In this document: positions 15,917 through 23,813 of the stretch, piece after piece
Layout of the letters: each line of letters opens with the position of its first letter
Position numbering within the stretch: position 1 is the stretch's first letter
NCBI RefSeq assembly: GCF_024355225.1
Contig: NZ_VCNH01000002.1
Location: 105,654 to 169,653 of the forward strand
Origin: Roseovarius sp. M141
GTDB lineage: Bacteria > Pseudomonadota > Alphaproteobacteria > Rhodobacterales > Rhodobacteraceae
Reading direction: 5' to 3'
DNA length: 64,000 nt
Notes under the pieces: generated by a model
What the model was told of the DNA's origin: nothing
The model's database searches: none
The model's input: only the letters and a program-made list of their open reading frames with translations
Program-made: the position numbers and the translations under genes

Positions 15917-16939
15917 ATGACCAAAATAGACGCAGTAATTATGTGGGTGGATGGCGAGGACGAGATATTCCGTCGCCAGTATGCCAACTACGCCGGCATG
16001 GTTCCGAAAGCCGCGCGCAGGCATGAGGTGGCAGGACGGCATCGCAACAGCGGCGAACTAGTCTATTGTCTGCGCGGCATCCACGCCCACATGCCTTGGA
16101 TCGATCGAATCCACATTGTGACTTCCGGACAGATCCCCGACGGGCTGAACTTTAACGATCCCAAGCTTAATCTGGTCATCCACAGCGACATCTTTCCCGA
16201 TCTGTCGGTGTTGCCCACCTTCAACTCCTTTGCCATCGACAGCTGCCTGCACCGTATCCCGGGCCTAAGCGAGAAGTTCGTCCGCTTCAGTGATGATTTT
16301 TTGGTGATTAATCCGGTAGTACCCGAGGTGCTTCTGGGGGCAGACGGGCAGGGACATTTCTATTTTGGACACATCCTTCCCAACGTCATTGATGCCGATG
16401 AAACGAAAACAAATCATATAAGGACTCTGGCCTTCAACCGCTATGTATTGGGCAGTACTGGCCGACTCGCCGTACATGCCACCCAGCACGCGCCGCAGTT
16501 GCGCGATGTGACAGTCTGCCATCAGATTGAGAAATCTTTCACAAATGATTTCGCACACACGCGGGCCTCACGCTTCCGCACCGACCGCGATATCAGCATG
16601 CTGTTTTTCTATCCGCATTACGTTTCGAACGAAAAGGCGCTTCCGCGCGACGGCGAGCAACGGTACAAGGATGCCAGCTGTACCTACTCCAGCTGGAAGG
16701 ATGTACGTCAGGTACAGGTCGGATCGGACAAGCAGAACTGGCGCGAGCGTATCGCTAATGCCAAGTCAGACGGCGCCTATTTCCTCAACGTGAACGATGC
16801 TATGGGCAACGCCCCAAACCCAAAGGATATGGTTGATTTTCAATCTCTTATGAGAATTACTCTGCCCGACTGCGCCCCTTGGGAGACACCCGATGGGTTT
16901 AGCGTTCACTATCCCGCATTAGTGGAGGCCGAACGATGA
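15917..16939 (+). CDS. Stealth-family capsular polysaccharide phosphotransferase
   Basis: The 340-aa protein has the Stealth conserved regions in order: CR1 at residues 4-16 (IDAVIMWVDGEDE), CR2 from about residue 42 (RNSGELVYCLRGIHAHMPWI, IHIVTSGQIPDGLN, LPTFNSFAIDSCLHRIPGLS, FVRFSDDFLVI), then CR3/CR4-like sequence (HATQHAPQLRD, FTNDFAHTRASRFR). Stealth enzymes move hexose-1-phosphate from a nucleotide sugar to a glycan, making phosphodiester links. GGAGGACGA precedes the ATG. The stop overlaps the next start (16936), so it is coupled to a cytidylyltransferase. The local base composition is less GC-rich than the flanking glycosyltransferases, suggesting separate acquisition. Confidence 0.92.
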   Translation: MTKIDAVIMWVDGEDEIFRRQYANYAGMVPKAARRHEVAGRHRNSGELVYCLRGIHAHMPWIDRIHIVTSGQIPDGLNFNDPKLNLVIHSDIFPDLSVLPTFNSFAIDSCLHRIPGLSEKFVRFSDDFLVINPVVPEVLLGADGQGHFYFGHILPNVIDADETKTNHIRTLAFNRYVLGSTGRLAVHATQHAPQLRDVTVCHQIEKSFTNDFAHTRASRFRTDRDISMLFFYPHYVSNEKALPRDGEQRYKDASCTYSSWKDVRQVQVGSDKQNWRERIANAKSDGAYFLNVNDAMGNAPNPKDMVDFQSLMRITLPDCAPWETPDGFSVHYPALVEAER

Positions 16940-17373
16940 AAACGATTGGATATACGACTGGCGTCTATGACTTGTTCCACATTGGGCATCTCAACCTGTT
17001 ACAGCGCGCACGTTCGAGCTGCGATCATCTGATCGTGGGCGTGACCTCGGATGCCCTCTGCCTGTCGCGCAAGAACACTCTGCCGTTCATCCCTTTTGAG
17101 GAGCGTGCCGAAATAGTGGGCGCACTCAAGTGCGTCGATCAGGTCGAAATGCAGGATGACATGGACAAGATCGAGGCTTGGAAAAGGTATCAGTTCCACA
17201 AGATGTTTGTCGGTGATGATTGGAAGGGCCATCCGACATGGACTGCGCTTGAAGAAAGATTGGGACCTGAGGGGGTCAAGATTGTCTATTTTCCCTACTC
17301 GCGGCATACGTCGAGTTCGCAGTTGCGTGCAGCTCTGACCGCTGACACGCTGGCGCGATCCGAGAGGGTTTAG
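16936..17373 (+). CDS. Glycerol-3-phosphate cytidylyltransferase-like enzyme (TagD type)
   Basis: The 145-aa product is a one-domain nucleotidyltransferase. GYTTGVYDLFHIGHLNLLQR carries the HxGH motif, and PYSRHTSSSQLRAAL stands where the RTxGIST motif normally is, here altered. The length equals that of TagD/Gct, which makes CDP-glycerol from CTP and glycerol-3-phosphate. Related enzymes make CDP-activated amino alcohols or other small groups, so the true substrate is open. GGAGG lies seven bases before the ATG. It overlaps the Stealth gene by four bases and is followed after 14 bp by the HIT gene. In this setting it would supply an activated phosphoryl substituent. Confidence 0.88.
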   Translation: MKTIGYTTGVYDLFHIGHLNLLQRARSSCDHLIVGVTSDALCLSRKNTLPFIPFEERAEIVGALKCVDQVEMQDDMDKIEAWKRYQFHKMFVGDDWKGHPTWTALEERLGPEGVKIVYFPYSRHTSSSQLRAALTADTLARSERV

Positions 17374-17387
17374 GAAAGGGCAGAACG

Positions 17388-17831
17388 ATGACGGAAGACA
17401 TGGAGCTTTTCGTGCAGAAATTCCGCACCCAAGAGTTGTCGTTTGCAGAGCCGCAAGGGTGGCAGCTGTCGCTGCGGCCTGCTCAAACAACTTTGGGTGC
17501 GATGATTTTGAGCGTACAGTCAGGTGCGCGTGATCTGACGGCGCTGGATGCGCAGGAAGCGCAGGGCATGTCCCAAGGATTTGCGCTCGCAGAACATCTA
17601 GCTCGTAGCCACTTCGGGGCGGTACGGATCAATATTCTGTGTCTAATGATGCAGGATCCCATTGTGCATTTTCACATCCTCCCTCGCTACGATCAGACAG
17701 TGGGACGCTATGACAAACAATGGACGGACGCTGACTGGCCTAGACCACCACACATTAGCACCGATGCCGCAGATGAAGTAATCCTCATGCGGATGCTGGA
17801 AGATGTACGCACATATATGAAACAGCGCTGA
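17388..17831 (+). CDS. HIT-family (histidine triad) hydrolase/transferase
   Basis: The 147-aa product has the HIT fold: a central segment GAMILSVQSGARDLTALDAQ and the triad region DPIVHFHILPRY near residue 85. The usual HxHxHxx is IxHxHxx, so the first His is Ile while the middle His, the nucleophile in HIT proteins, and the third His remain. HIT enzymes cleave or exchange nucleotidyl-phosphate bonds (NMP-X). Placed next to a cytidylyltransferase, it might process a CDP-linked intermediate or recycle CMP. A strong Shine-Dalgarno (AGGAAAGGG) precedes the ATG. Its stop is one base from the start of the PP-loop gene. Confidence 0.85.
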   Translation: MTEDMELFVQKFRTQELSFAEPQGWQLSLRPAQTTLGAMILSVQSGARDLTALDAQEAQGMSQGFALAEHLARSHFGAVRINILCLMMQDPIVHFHILPRYDQTVGRYDKQWTDADWPRPPHISTDAADEVILMRMLEDVRTYMKQR

Positions 17832-17832
17832 T

Positions 17833-18891
17833 ATGAGCCACTTGACGCACCAAACAGCTTCGAGTTCACAAGAAATGACATCCGGTGTACCATTGCGGAA
17901 CGAAAGTCTGTATTTGATGTACCGCCGGTTTTTCCCGATCCACCGTCGCATGGTGAGTCTAGTAACGACACCCGAAGAGATGCAGGATCATTGTTCGGAC
18001 AAGATTGCGAGCGTGGAAGGGCGGGTAGGCATCATGCTGTCCGGAGGCATGGATTCTGCCATGCTGGCCCATTTTCTGCCTAAAGGGTCAATTGCTTATA
18101 CACTTGAGTATGGTGAGGATGAAACGGCTCTGTCCGAATTCGATCAGGCCGCTCGTTTCGTACCCCTAGGGGTAGAACACAAGAAAATTCGCATCACGCG
18201 CGCATCTTTTTTTGACATGGCGCGCGAGTTGACGCTGCTCAAGCGCGAACCCACAGTTCCGCACGATCCGGCCATTGGTCTGGCCGCGCGTCAAGCGCTT
18301 GCGGACGGGATCACCCACATGGTAACCGGCGTTGGTGCTGACGGTTCTTTTGGCGGCTTCGGGCATTTTTACAAGGATGTCAGCTATGCGGCATTTCGCA
18401 GTAATATCATAAAGCAATTCGTCGCGCCGTGGGACGTGCTCAAAAACCCTGTGCCGGTGGACTGGGTGATTGGCCATTACACAGTGAACGACAAGGTAGA
18501 TGTGCAGACGTACTTGGGCGATGTGGGGACGGAAGGAACGGCTGTTTTCGACACGCTGCAAGCCTGTGGACTTGTGCCGGTCAACCCGTACTCGAGTATG
18601 CGCTTCGGGGCGGCGCTAGACATTGCGGGCCGTGGCGGAAAGTACCCGTTGAAAGACATGTTCGCACTGATTTATCCGGACCGAAAACCAAACAAGAAGA
18701 TGGCGCTGCCGGTGCCTTACGGCCCTTGGATGCGTGATTACATTCCAACCCGGCCGGAATTTCGGACGGATCGGATGGACCGATTCGGCGGAAAGAACAG
18801 ATACCAGATATATGCGCTAGAACTCTATATGGATATGCGCGCCCAATTCGGATGGTCGCAACCCACGGGAGACCGCCTTTTTATGCAATAA
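17833..18891 (+). CDS. Asparagine-synthetase-like PP-loop ATPase (amide-forming, no glutaminase domain)
   Basis: The 352-aa protein contains the ATP-pyrophosphatase loop LSGGMDSAMLAHFL (residues about 69-82), an acidic segment (YGEDETALSEFDQAARF) and HMVTGVGADGSFGGFGH, corresponding to the GxGADExFGGY motif of asparagine synthetases with the Glu replaced by Gly. It lacks the N-terminal glutamine amidotransferase half of AsnB, so it must use free ammonia, a partner amidotransferase or another amine. It probably adenylates a carboxylate and forms an amide. It closes the four-gene block that starts with Stealth. Known relatives act on sugar acids or small carboxylates; the substrate here is unknown. 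Confidence 0.82.
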   Translation: MSHLTHQTASSSQEMTSGVPLRNESLYLMYRRFFPIHRRMVSLVTTPEEMQDHCSDKIASVEGRVGIMLSGGMDSAMLAHFLPKGSIAYTLEYGEDETALSEFDQAARFVPLGVEHKKIRITRASFFDMARELTLLKREPTVPHDPAIGLAARQALADGITHMVTGVGADGSFGGFGHFYKDVSYAAFRSNIIKQFVAPWDVLKNPVPVDWVIGHYTVNDKVDVQTYLGDVGTEGTAVFDTLQACGLVPVNPYSSMRFGAALDIAGRGGKYPLKDMFALIYPDRKPNKKMALPVPYGPWMRDYIPTRPEFRTDRMDRFGGKNRYQIYALELYMDMRAQFGWSQPTGDRLFMQ

Positions 18892-18951
18892 GCAAGCGGT
18901 CCCCCAAAAGTTGCAATCTATCTTGAAGATATCTATCCGCTAGTTGAGAAT

Positions 18952-19629
18952 ATGCGCCCTCGCCGCGAACCCACGGAACGAAAGCGTAATGTGTCACAAT
19001 GTATACCTGACGCCGGCCCAGAGCTCACCTTCCCTTCGGAGGAATCCGAGCTTGTGTGCGAGGCTTACCGCGAGGCGCGCACCATACTGGAATACGGCTC
19101 GGGGGGGTCGACATGGCTGGCTGCCTCGCAACCCCGGAAATTCGTGCTCAGCGTCGAAAGCGACCGCGACTGGGCGATCGCGCTACAGGCCCGCATCGAC
19201 GCGGCCAACCTGCCGTCTTCGACGGTGGTCTGGCATGTGGATATCGGCCCCACCGGGCGCTGGGGCAGGCCGAACACCTACGAGAACTGGCGCAATTATC
19301 ACCGCTATCCGCAATCCATCTGGACGCAGCCGTTTTTCCGGCATCCCGATGTCGTGCTGATTGATGGCCGTCTGCGCCCGGCCTGTCTGGTATCGACCTG
19401 CCTGCGGATCACCAGACCGGTGCGGGTCCTGTTCGACGACTATGTCAACCGCCCCGTTTACCACGAGGTGGAACGCCTTGTGTCACCCACGAAAACCATC
19501 GGGCGGATGGCCGTGTTCGATCTGGAGCCTGTCCAGATCAGGCCGTGGATGATCGACCTTCTTTTTGAAGCCTGCACTCAAAGCAGTCTGGCGGCTGATG
19601 TCGTGGATTATTCCACCACGCTGGCCTGA
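18952..19629 (+). CDS. Putative class I methyltransferase-like protein
   Basis: The 225-aa product contains ARTILEYGSGGSTWLAA (residues about 42-58), a SAM-binding motif I of the type EYGSGGST, followed by SVESDRDWAIAL as motif II and HPDVVLIDGRLRPACLV as the post-I acidic motif. Similar short proteins recur in roseobacter polysaccharide clusters, where they may modify sugars or sense metabolites. The first 25 residues are basic and unlike the family, so the true start might be further in. It follows the PP-loop gene by 60 bp in the same direction. Confidence 0.65.
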   Translation: MRPRREPTERKRNVSQCIPDAGPELTFPSEESELVCEAYREARTILEYGSGGSTWLAASQPRKFVLSVESDRDWAIALQARIDAANLPSSTVVWHVDIGPTGRWGRPNTYENWRNYHRYPQSIWTQPFFRHPDVVLIDGRLRPACLVSTCLRITRPVRVLFDDYVNRPVYHEVERLVSPTKTIGRMAVFDLEPVQIRPWMIDLLFEACTQSSLAADVVDYSTTLA

Positions 19630-19730
19630 TATTCCATCATGTTGGGGCCCGGACGGCAGAATACGCTGTGTTCACCGGCCGGTCTGCCCTGTAAAGAAAG
19701 TGGCGCGACGCCTTGCAACTGGAGCATGTG

Positions 19731-21776
19731 ATGACGGGAACGTTGGCAAGATCCTCGGATCAGAAATCTGACATTGTCATATCCGGCTCGGATGGAGTCG
19801 TGCCGCTGTCCAGCCGCGAACTTTTCTGGCGCGCGCGCTACCTGCGCGCGGGCCAGGCGGCGGGCCATCTGCCACTGTTGTTCTGGCTGGTCGCAGATCT
19901 GCGCCCCCGGCACGCGGTCACGCTTCAGATCGACTCCGGCGTGCTGCATTTCGGTCTGTGTCAGGCGATCGACAAGGTCGGCTATGATGCGCTGTGTCAC
20001 GGGTTCGGCGCATGGCCGCCAAAGGACCCTTCGGGCAAGGTGCCCGAGGCCCTCGCCACCTACCATGCTTCGGAATACGAAGACATCTCCCGGCTGAGCG
20101 TGGGAACCCCGCTGGACGTGCAACACCTGTTCAACGCGCATAGCCTTGATCTGCTGATCGTCGAAAGCGGCATCACCGCCGAGCTTGTCAAAACGCTGGT
20201 CGGGCATTGGCTGCCGAAAATGTCGGACAGGGGCGTGGTGGTCCTGTGCGGCACGGCGGATATCGACACGGAAACATCCATTCAGCTTTCTGATCTGCGG
20301 CGCAATCACGCGCATGCCCATTTCGATCATAGCGGCGGGCTGGATATCATTGTGGCCGGCAGCAAGACGTCCGACCGTCTGGCCCGTCTGGTGGATCTGG
20401 ACAGGGATGAATCCGCGCAGATGGCGGTTCAGCGCATCTTTGCCCGGTTGGGCGGGATGCATCTCAATGAATGGACGGCGCGCGACAAAACCAACTGGGC
20501 GCGCAGGCTCAATGCTACCGTCGATGAGGCCAAGGCCGAAGCCACCGCCCTGCAGGCAGAGCGCGACACGCTGGCAGAGCGTCTAGACAAGTTGGATCGT
20601 GCCTATGATCAGCGCCAGTTGCGCACGGCGTCCCTTGAACAGACGCTGGCCGACTGGGACGCGGTGCGCACCAAAGAACAAGAAACATTGGCGCAGGCAC
20701 GCAAGGATCTGGGCGCGCAGAAAGCCGCGCTTGAGGTTGTGCAGGTCAACCTCAAAGCGGCAGAGGCCGCAAAGCAGACAGCCCTTGCGCAGGTAGAAGA
20801 GGAGCGCGCGGCGCTCAAATCCGCGCAGGCCGACAGGGATGCGGCGCTCGCACAGGCGCAGGAAAGCGTCGCCGCCAAGGCCGACAAGGACGCGGCGATG
20901 ACGCAGGTGCAGCAGGATTTCGCCGCGCAAAAGACCACGCTCGAAGCCAAGCTGGCAGAGAGGGACGCAGCCGACGCCGAAAGGCAGGCGGCGATGGCCC
21001 AGATGCAGCAGGACTTTGCCGCGCAAGAGGCCGCGCTGGCGGACACCCGCCTGAAGTCGTCAGAGCTGGTTCTGACCATGACACAGGCGCTCGAAACCGC
21101 CAAGGACGATGCGCTGGTGGCGCGGGCCCAGATGCAGCAGGATTTTGATGCTCAAAAGGCCACGTTCGAAGCCAAGCTGGCAGACAGGGACGCAGTCGAC
21201 GCCGAAAGGGACGCGGCGATGACGCAGATGCAGCAGGACTTCGCCGCGCAGAAGGCCACGCTTGAATCCAGACTGGCCGACAGGGATGCAGCCGTCGGCA
21301 AGAGTCAGGCGGTGATGGCGCAGATGCAGCGGGACCTGGCCGCAGAAAAGGCCGCGCTGGCACAGGCCCGCCAGAAGTCTTCAGAACTGGTTCTGACCAT
21401 GACACAGGCGCTCGAAGCCACCGAGGGCGATGCGCTGGTGGCGCGCAAGGCGCTCAAGTCGACCGAAAAGGCATTGCAGCAAGGCACGGACGAGCGCACT
21501 TCGGCACTCATGACGCTGACCGCAGAACTGGAAGCGCTCCAGACGGCGCGAACCCAGCAGCACAAGGATCTGCGCGAACAGGCCGCCTATGCCGACAAGC
21601 TGCGCAAGATGATTCAAACGCACGAGAAAACGATTCAACGGCAGGACAAGCAGATTGCCGCTCTTGAAAAGGACCGGGAGGCGCATATCAACCTTCGCGA
21701 ACAGATGAAGGACAGCACGTCGTGGCGGGTCACGGCCCCCCTGCGCCGTGTGCGCAACATTTTCGACAGGGACTGA
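19731..21776 (+). CDS. Methyltransferase-like domain fused to a long repetitive coiled coil
   Basis: The ATG at 19731 has GGAG six bases upstream and gives 681 aa. Residues about 20-220 resemble a class I methyltransferase (HLPLLFWLVADLRPRHAVTL, LPKMSDRGVVVLCG), but motif I is degraded (LQIDSGVLHFG) and the usual H-D-G-H-x-Y segment reads VESGITAE, so catalysis is doubtful. Residues about 235-650 are a continuous Ala/Gln/Lys/Asp-rich coiled coil with internal repeats (see the repeat entry). The C-terminus (DSTSWRVTAPLRRVRN) is a basic tail common to polysaccharide-assembly proteins. It faces the convergent KpsT gene. A ruler or scaffold for the export complex is possible, by analogy with the chain-length ruler WbdD. 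Confidence 0.75.
   Translation: MTGTLARSSDQKSDIVISGSDGVVPLSSRELFWRARYLRAGQAAGHLPLLFWLVADLRPRHAVTLQIDSGVLHFGLCQAIDKVGYDALCHGFGAWPPKDPSGKVPEALATYHASEYEDISRLSVGTPLDVQHLFNAHSLDLLIVESGITAELVKTLVGHWLPKMSDRGVVVLCGTADIDTETSIQLSDLRRNHAHAHFDHSGGLDIIVAGSKTSDRLARLVDLDRDESAQMAVQRIFARLGGMHLNEWTARDKTNWARRLNATVDEAKAEATALQAERDTLAERLDKLDRAYDQRQLRTASLEQTLADWDAVRTKEQETLAQARKDLGAQKAALEVVQVNLKAAEAAKQTALAQVEEERAALKSAQADRDAALAQAQESVAAKADKDAAMTQVQQDFAAQKTTLEAKLAERDAADAERQAAMAQMQQDFAAQEAALADTRLKSSELVLTMTQALETAKDDALVARAQMQQDFDAQKATFEAKLADRDAVDAERDAAMTQMQQDFAAQKATLESRLADRDAAVGKSQAVMAQMQRDLAAEKAALAQARQKSSELVLTMTQALEATEGDALVARKALKSTEKALQQGTDERTSALMTLTAELEALQTARTQQHKDLREQAAYADKLRKMIQTHEKTIQRQDKQIAALEKDREAHINLREQMKDSTSWRVTAPLRRVRNIFDRD
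20897..21450 (+). repeat. Tandem in-frame repeats encoding a 32-aa coiled-coil unit
   Basis: The block coding for QMQQDFAAQKATLEAKLADR-like sequence starts at about 20907, 21003, 21132, 21228 and 21324, a 96-bp period except for one 129-bp step. A longer module containing KSSELVLTMTQALE recurs 324 bp apart (about 21055 and 21379), pointing to a 108-aa segmental duplication. DNA identity between copies is high, so copy number could change by recombination. Confidence 0.8.
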
Positions 21777-21833
21777 GAGCGCAATCCCGGCGCCCTGCGC
21801 AAGGCCGAGCGTCGATACCTTCGGAAATAGCCG

Positions 21834-22499
21834 TCAGCCGGGCCTGCGGCGCATGTTGCGCTCGTGACGTTCGATGCCCTCGTCCAGATCGCGGTAATAG
21901 CGCATGCTGCCCTTCTCCAGAACCACGGCGGCGTTGCACACGCGCCGCACCCCGGCCATGGAGTGGCTGACAAAAAGAGAGCTGCACGACGCCATGCGAT
22001 CCAGAAAGATCGCCTCGCTTTTTTCCTTGAAGGCCGCGTCGCCCACGGCGGTCACCTCGTCCACCAGATACCAGTCGAAATGGATACCCATGGAGCAGGC
22101 GAACCCCAGCCGCGAGCGCATGCCCGAAGAATAGGTATGCACAGGCTGGCGGAAATGCCCGCCCAATTCCGCGAAATCCTCGACGAAATCGATCAGCTCT
22201 TCGGTGTCCACACCGTAGACCCGCGCCAGAAAACGGATGTTCTGAGCTCCGGTCAGATCGCGGTGGAAACTGCCCATGAACCCCACCGGCCAGGACACGG
22301 TGCCGTCGATCTCTATGGTGCCCCGGTCGGGCTGGATGGTGCCTGCGATCATTTGCAGAAGGCTGGATTTTCCGGCCCCGTTGCGTCCCAGCAGGGCAAT
22401 GGATTTTCCGGCGGGAAAATTCAGCGTGACGTTATCGGAAATCGTCGTGCGGCTCCCTTTCAGGTAGAATGTCTTGAGGACGTTTTTAAAGCGGATCAT
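21834..22499 (-). CDS. kpsT: Capsular polysaccharide ABC transporter, ATP-binding subunit
   Basis: The 221-aa product has the size and motifs of KpsT: Walker A GRNGAGKSSL (residues about 38-47), the signature YSSGMRSRLGFACSM and a Walker B region DWYLVDEVTAVGDAAF with the catalytic Glu, then FVSHSM (H-loop). It powers export of lipid-linked polysaccharide through KpsM across the inner membrane. It lies two bases downstream of kpsE in the same direction. The membrane subunit KpsM is divergently transcribed just beyond kpsE. Confidence 0.93.
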   Translation of the reverse strand: MIRFKNVLKTFYLKGSRTTISDNVTLNFPAGKSIALLGRNGAGKSSLLQMIAGTIQPDRGTIEIDGTVSWPVGFMGSFHRDLTGAQNIRFLARVYGVDTEELIDFVEDFAELGGHFRQPVHTYSSGMRSRLGFACSMGIHFDWYLVDEVTAVGDAAFKEKSEAIFLDRMASCSSLFVSHSMAGVRRVCNAAVVLEKGSMRYYRDLDEGIERHERNMRRRPG

Positions 22500-22501
22500 G
22501 C

Positions 22502-23680
22502 TCAGCGGCGGTCCTTGAGGCTGTAATAGATCAACACTGAAATGGTCCAGACGCCAAACAGGATGAGGCTGATCACCAGCAGCGTCAGTCCGCGATCGGG
22601 ATAGCGCGGCGTCTCTGATACGGTCGGCCGCATATAGGCCGCCAGATAGCGGCTTTGGCGGCGGGCTTCGGCCAGGGCGGTATCATAGGCCGACTGGGCG
22701 GAGATATAGGCCTTTTCAGCGAATTCCAGATCGACCGACAGGCTTTCGAAGGTTCCGATCAGATCGGCATAGACCTCTTCGACAGGCTTTTCGCCAGGCG
22801 GCAAAACGTCACTGCCGTCCAGTGCGCGTGCGCCCATCTTTTGTCGCTCGCCGGCGATACGGTTCTGGATGACGTTGATGCGACGGTTGGCCAGTTCGAC
22901 ACGCGGGTCGCTGTCACGGGTCGTATTCGCCAGAAGATCGGCATCGATGAGGGCTTCGGCCAACTGCGCCTGAAGCGAGTTGAGCAGGCCCATCCGGCCC
23001 TGAATATCGGCAGAGGGATCCACGATCTGCGTCTCGTTGCGAAACAGTGTCAAAGCCTGACGCGCGGATTTCAGGCGCTGCACCGCCTGTTCCAGCTCTT
23101 CTCTGGCATAGCGCGCGGCATCGGCGCGCGCGACGTTGGACAAATCGTTGATCATCTGGCTGGACAGATCGAACAGCGCCGTGGCGATCCTGTGGGCGTC
23201 CTGCGGATCAAAGGCGCGGACCTCGACCTCGATCAGGCCGGTGCCGCCGGCATAGTATATGCGCACCATCCGCGCCCAGTAATCCATCTTGTCCTCGATG
23301 CTGGCATCCGGATCGAGGCGGTAGATGAAATCCTTTTCAGGCTTGCTGTAGATCGTTACCAGATCCAGCTGGCGGTCGATCTCGCGGACCAGTTCCTGGC
23401 TCTGGATGAACTCGTAAAGGATATCCGTGTCAGAGGAACTGGCCGCAGAAAGGCTGGTCATTCCGCCCAGAATCTCCATCGCGGATCCGACCTCTTCGCG
23501 GCGCACGGTAAAGCCCACCTTGGAGGCATATTGGTCAACCGCCCTTGCATAGAGATAGATGCCCGATACGGCGGCAGGTATCAGCACGCACAGCACGAAA
23601 CTGGCCAGGATCAGCTTGTGGCGCAGCCGCAGATAGGCCGCCTGCGCCGGACGAAGCACCTCGATGACCTTTACCTTCAT
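22502..23680 (-). CDS. kpsE: Capsule polysaccharide export inner-membrane protein
   Basis: KpsE/Wzz-like polysaccharide co-polymerase-type protein that links the ABC exporter to the outer-membrane pore. The ATG at 23680 (MKVKVIEVLRPAQAAYLRLR) gives 392 aa; a TTG at 23716 would add a dozen residues and cannot be excluded. The open frame up to 23905 runs into the divergent promoter region and is unlikely. A transmembrane helix lies at about residues 24-46. A periplasmic coiled-coil region follows (RYAREELEQAVQRLKSARQA, AEKAYISAQSAYDTALAEAR). A second transmembrane helix near the C-terminus (LTLLVISLILFGVWTISVL) is preceded by PRYPDRG, the usual Pro-rich motif. Confidence 0.88.
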   Translation of the reverse strand: MKVKVIEVLRPAQAAYLRLRHKLILASFVLCVLIPAAVSGIYLYARAVDQYASKVGFTVRREEVGSAMEILGGMTSLSAASSSDTDILYEFIQSQELVREIDRQLDLVTIYSKPEKDFIYRLDPDASIEDKMDYWARMVRIYYAGGTGLIEVEVRAFDPQDAHRIATALFDLSSQMINDLSNVARADAARYAREELEQAVQRLKSARQALTLFRNETQIVDPSADIQGRMGLLNSLQAQLAEALIDADLLANTTRDSDPRVELANRRINVIQNRIAGERQKMGARALDGSDVLPPGEKPVEEVYADLIGTFESLSVDLEFAEKAYISAQSAYDTALAEARRQSRYLAAYMRPTVSETPRYPDRGLTLLVISLILFGVWTISVLIYYSLKDRR

Positions 23681-23813
23681 TTGCGAGGCGGTTTGCTGCT
23701 TGGTCTGTGCGGCCAACGTCGTTCCGATCTTTTCAATATGGATGCAAATCCCTATCACATGTACAGCCAGAGGCATCCCAGTTCCAGATGCCCCGAAAGC
23801 GAGCCCAGACCTC
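23681..23813. promoter_or_regulatory. Divergent promoter region between kpsE and kpsM
   Basis: This 133-bp region separates kpsE-kpsT (minus) from kpsM (plus) and must drive both arms of the capsule exporter. No clear -35/-10 pair or operator palindrome was identified. Confidence 0.4.

Noticed and set aside
20897..21450. The 96-bp tandem repeats as a CRISPR-like or satellite array
   Set aside because: They are in frame, encode a continuous coiled coil and have no unique spacers.
23664..23813. An extended N-terminus for KpsM
   Set aside because: The extra residues are Cys/Pro-rich, unlike KpsM, and overlap the start of the divergent kpsE gene.
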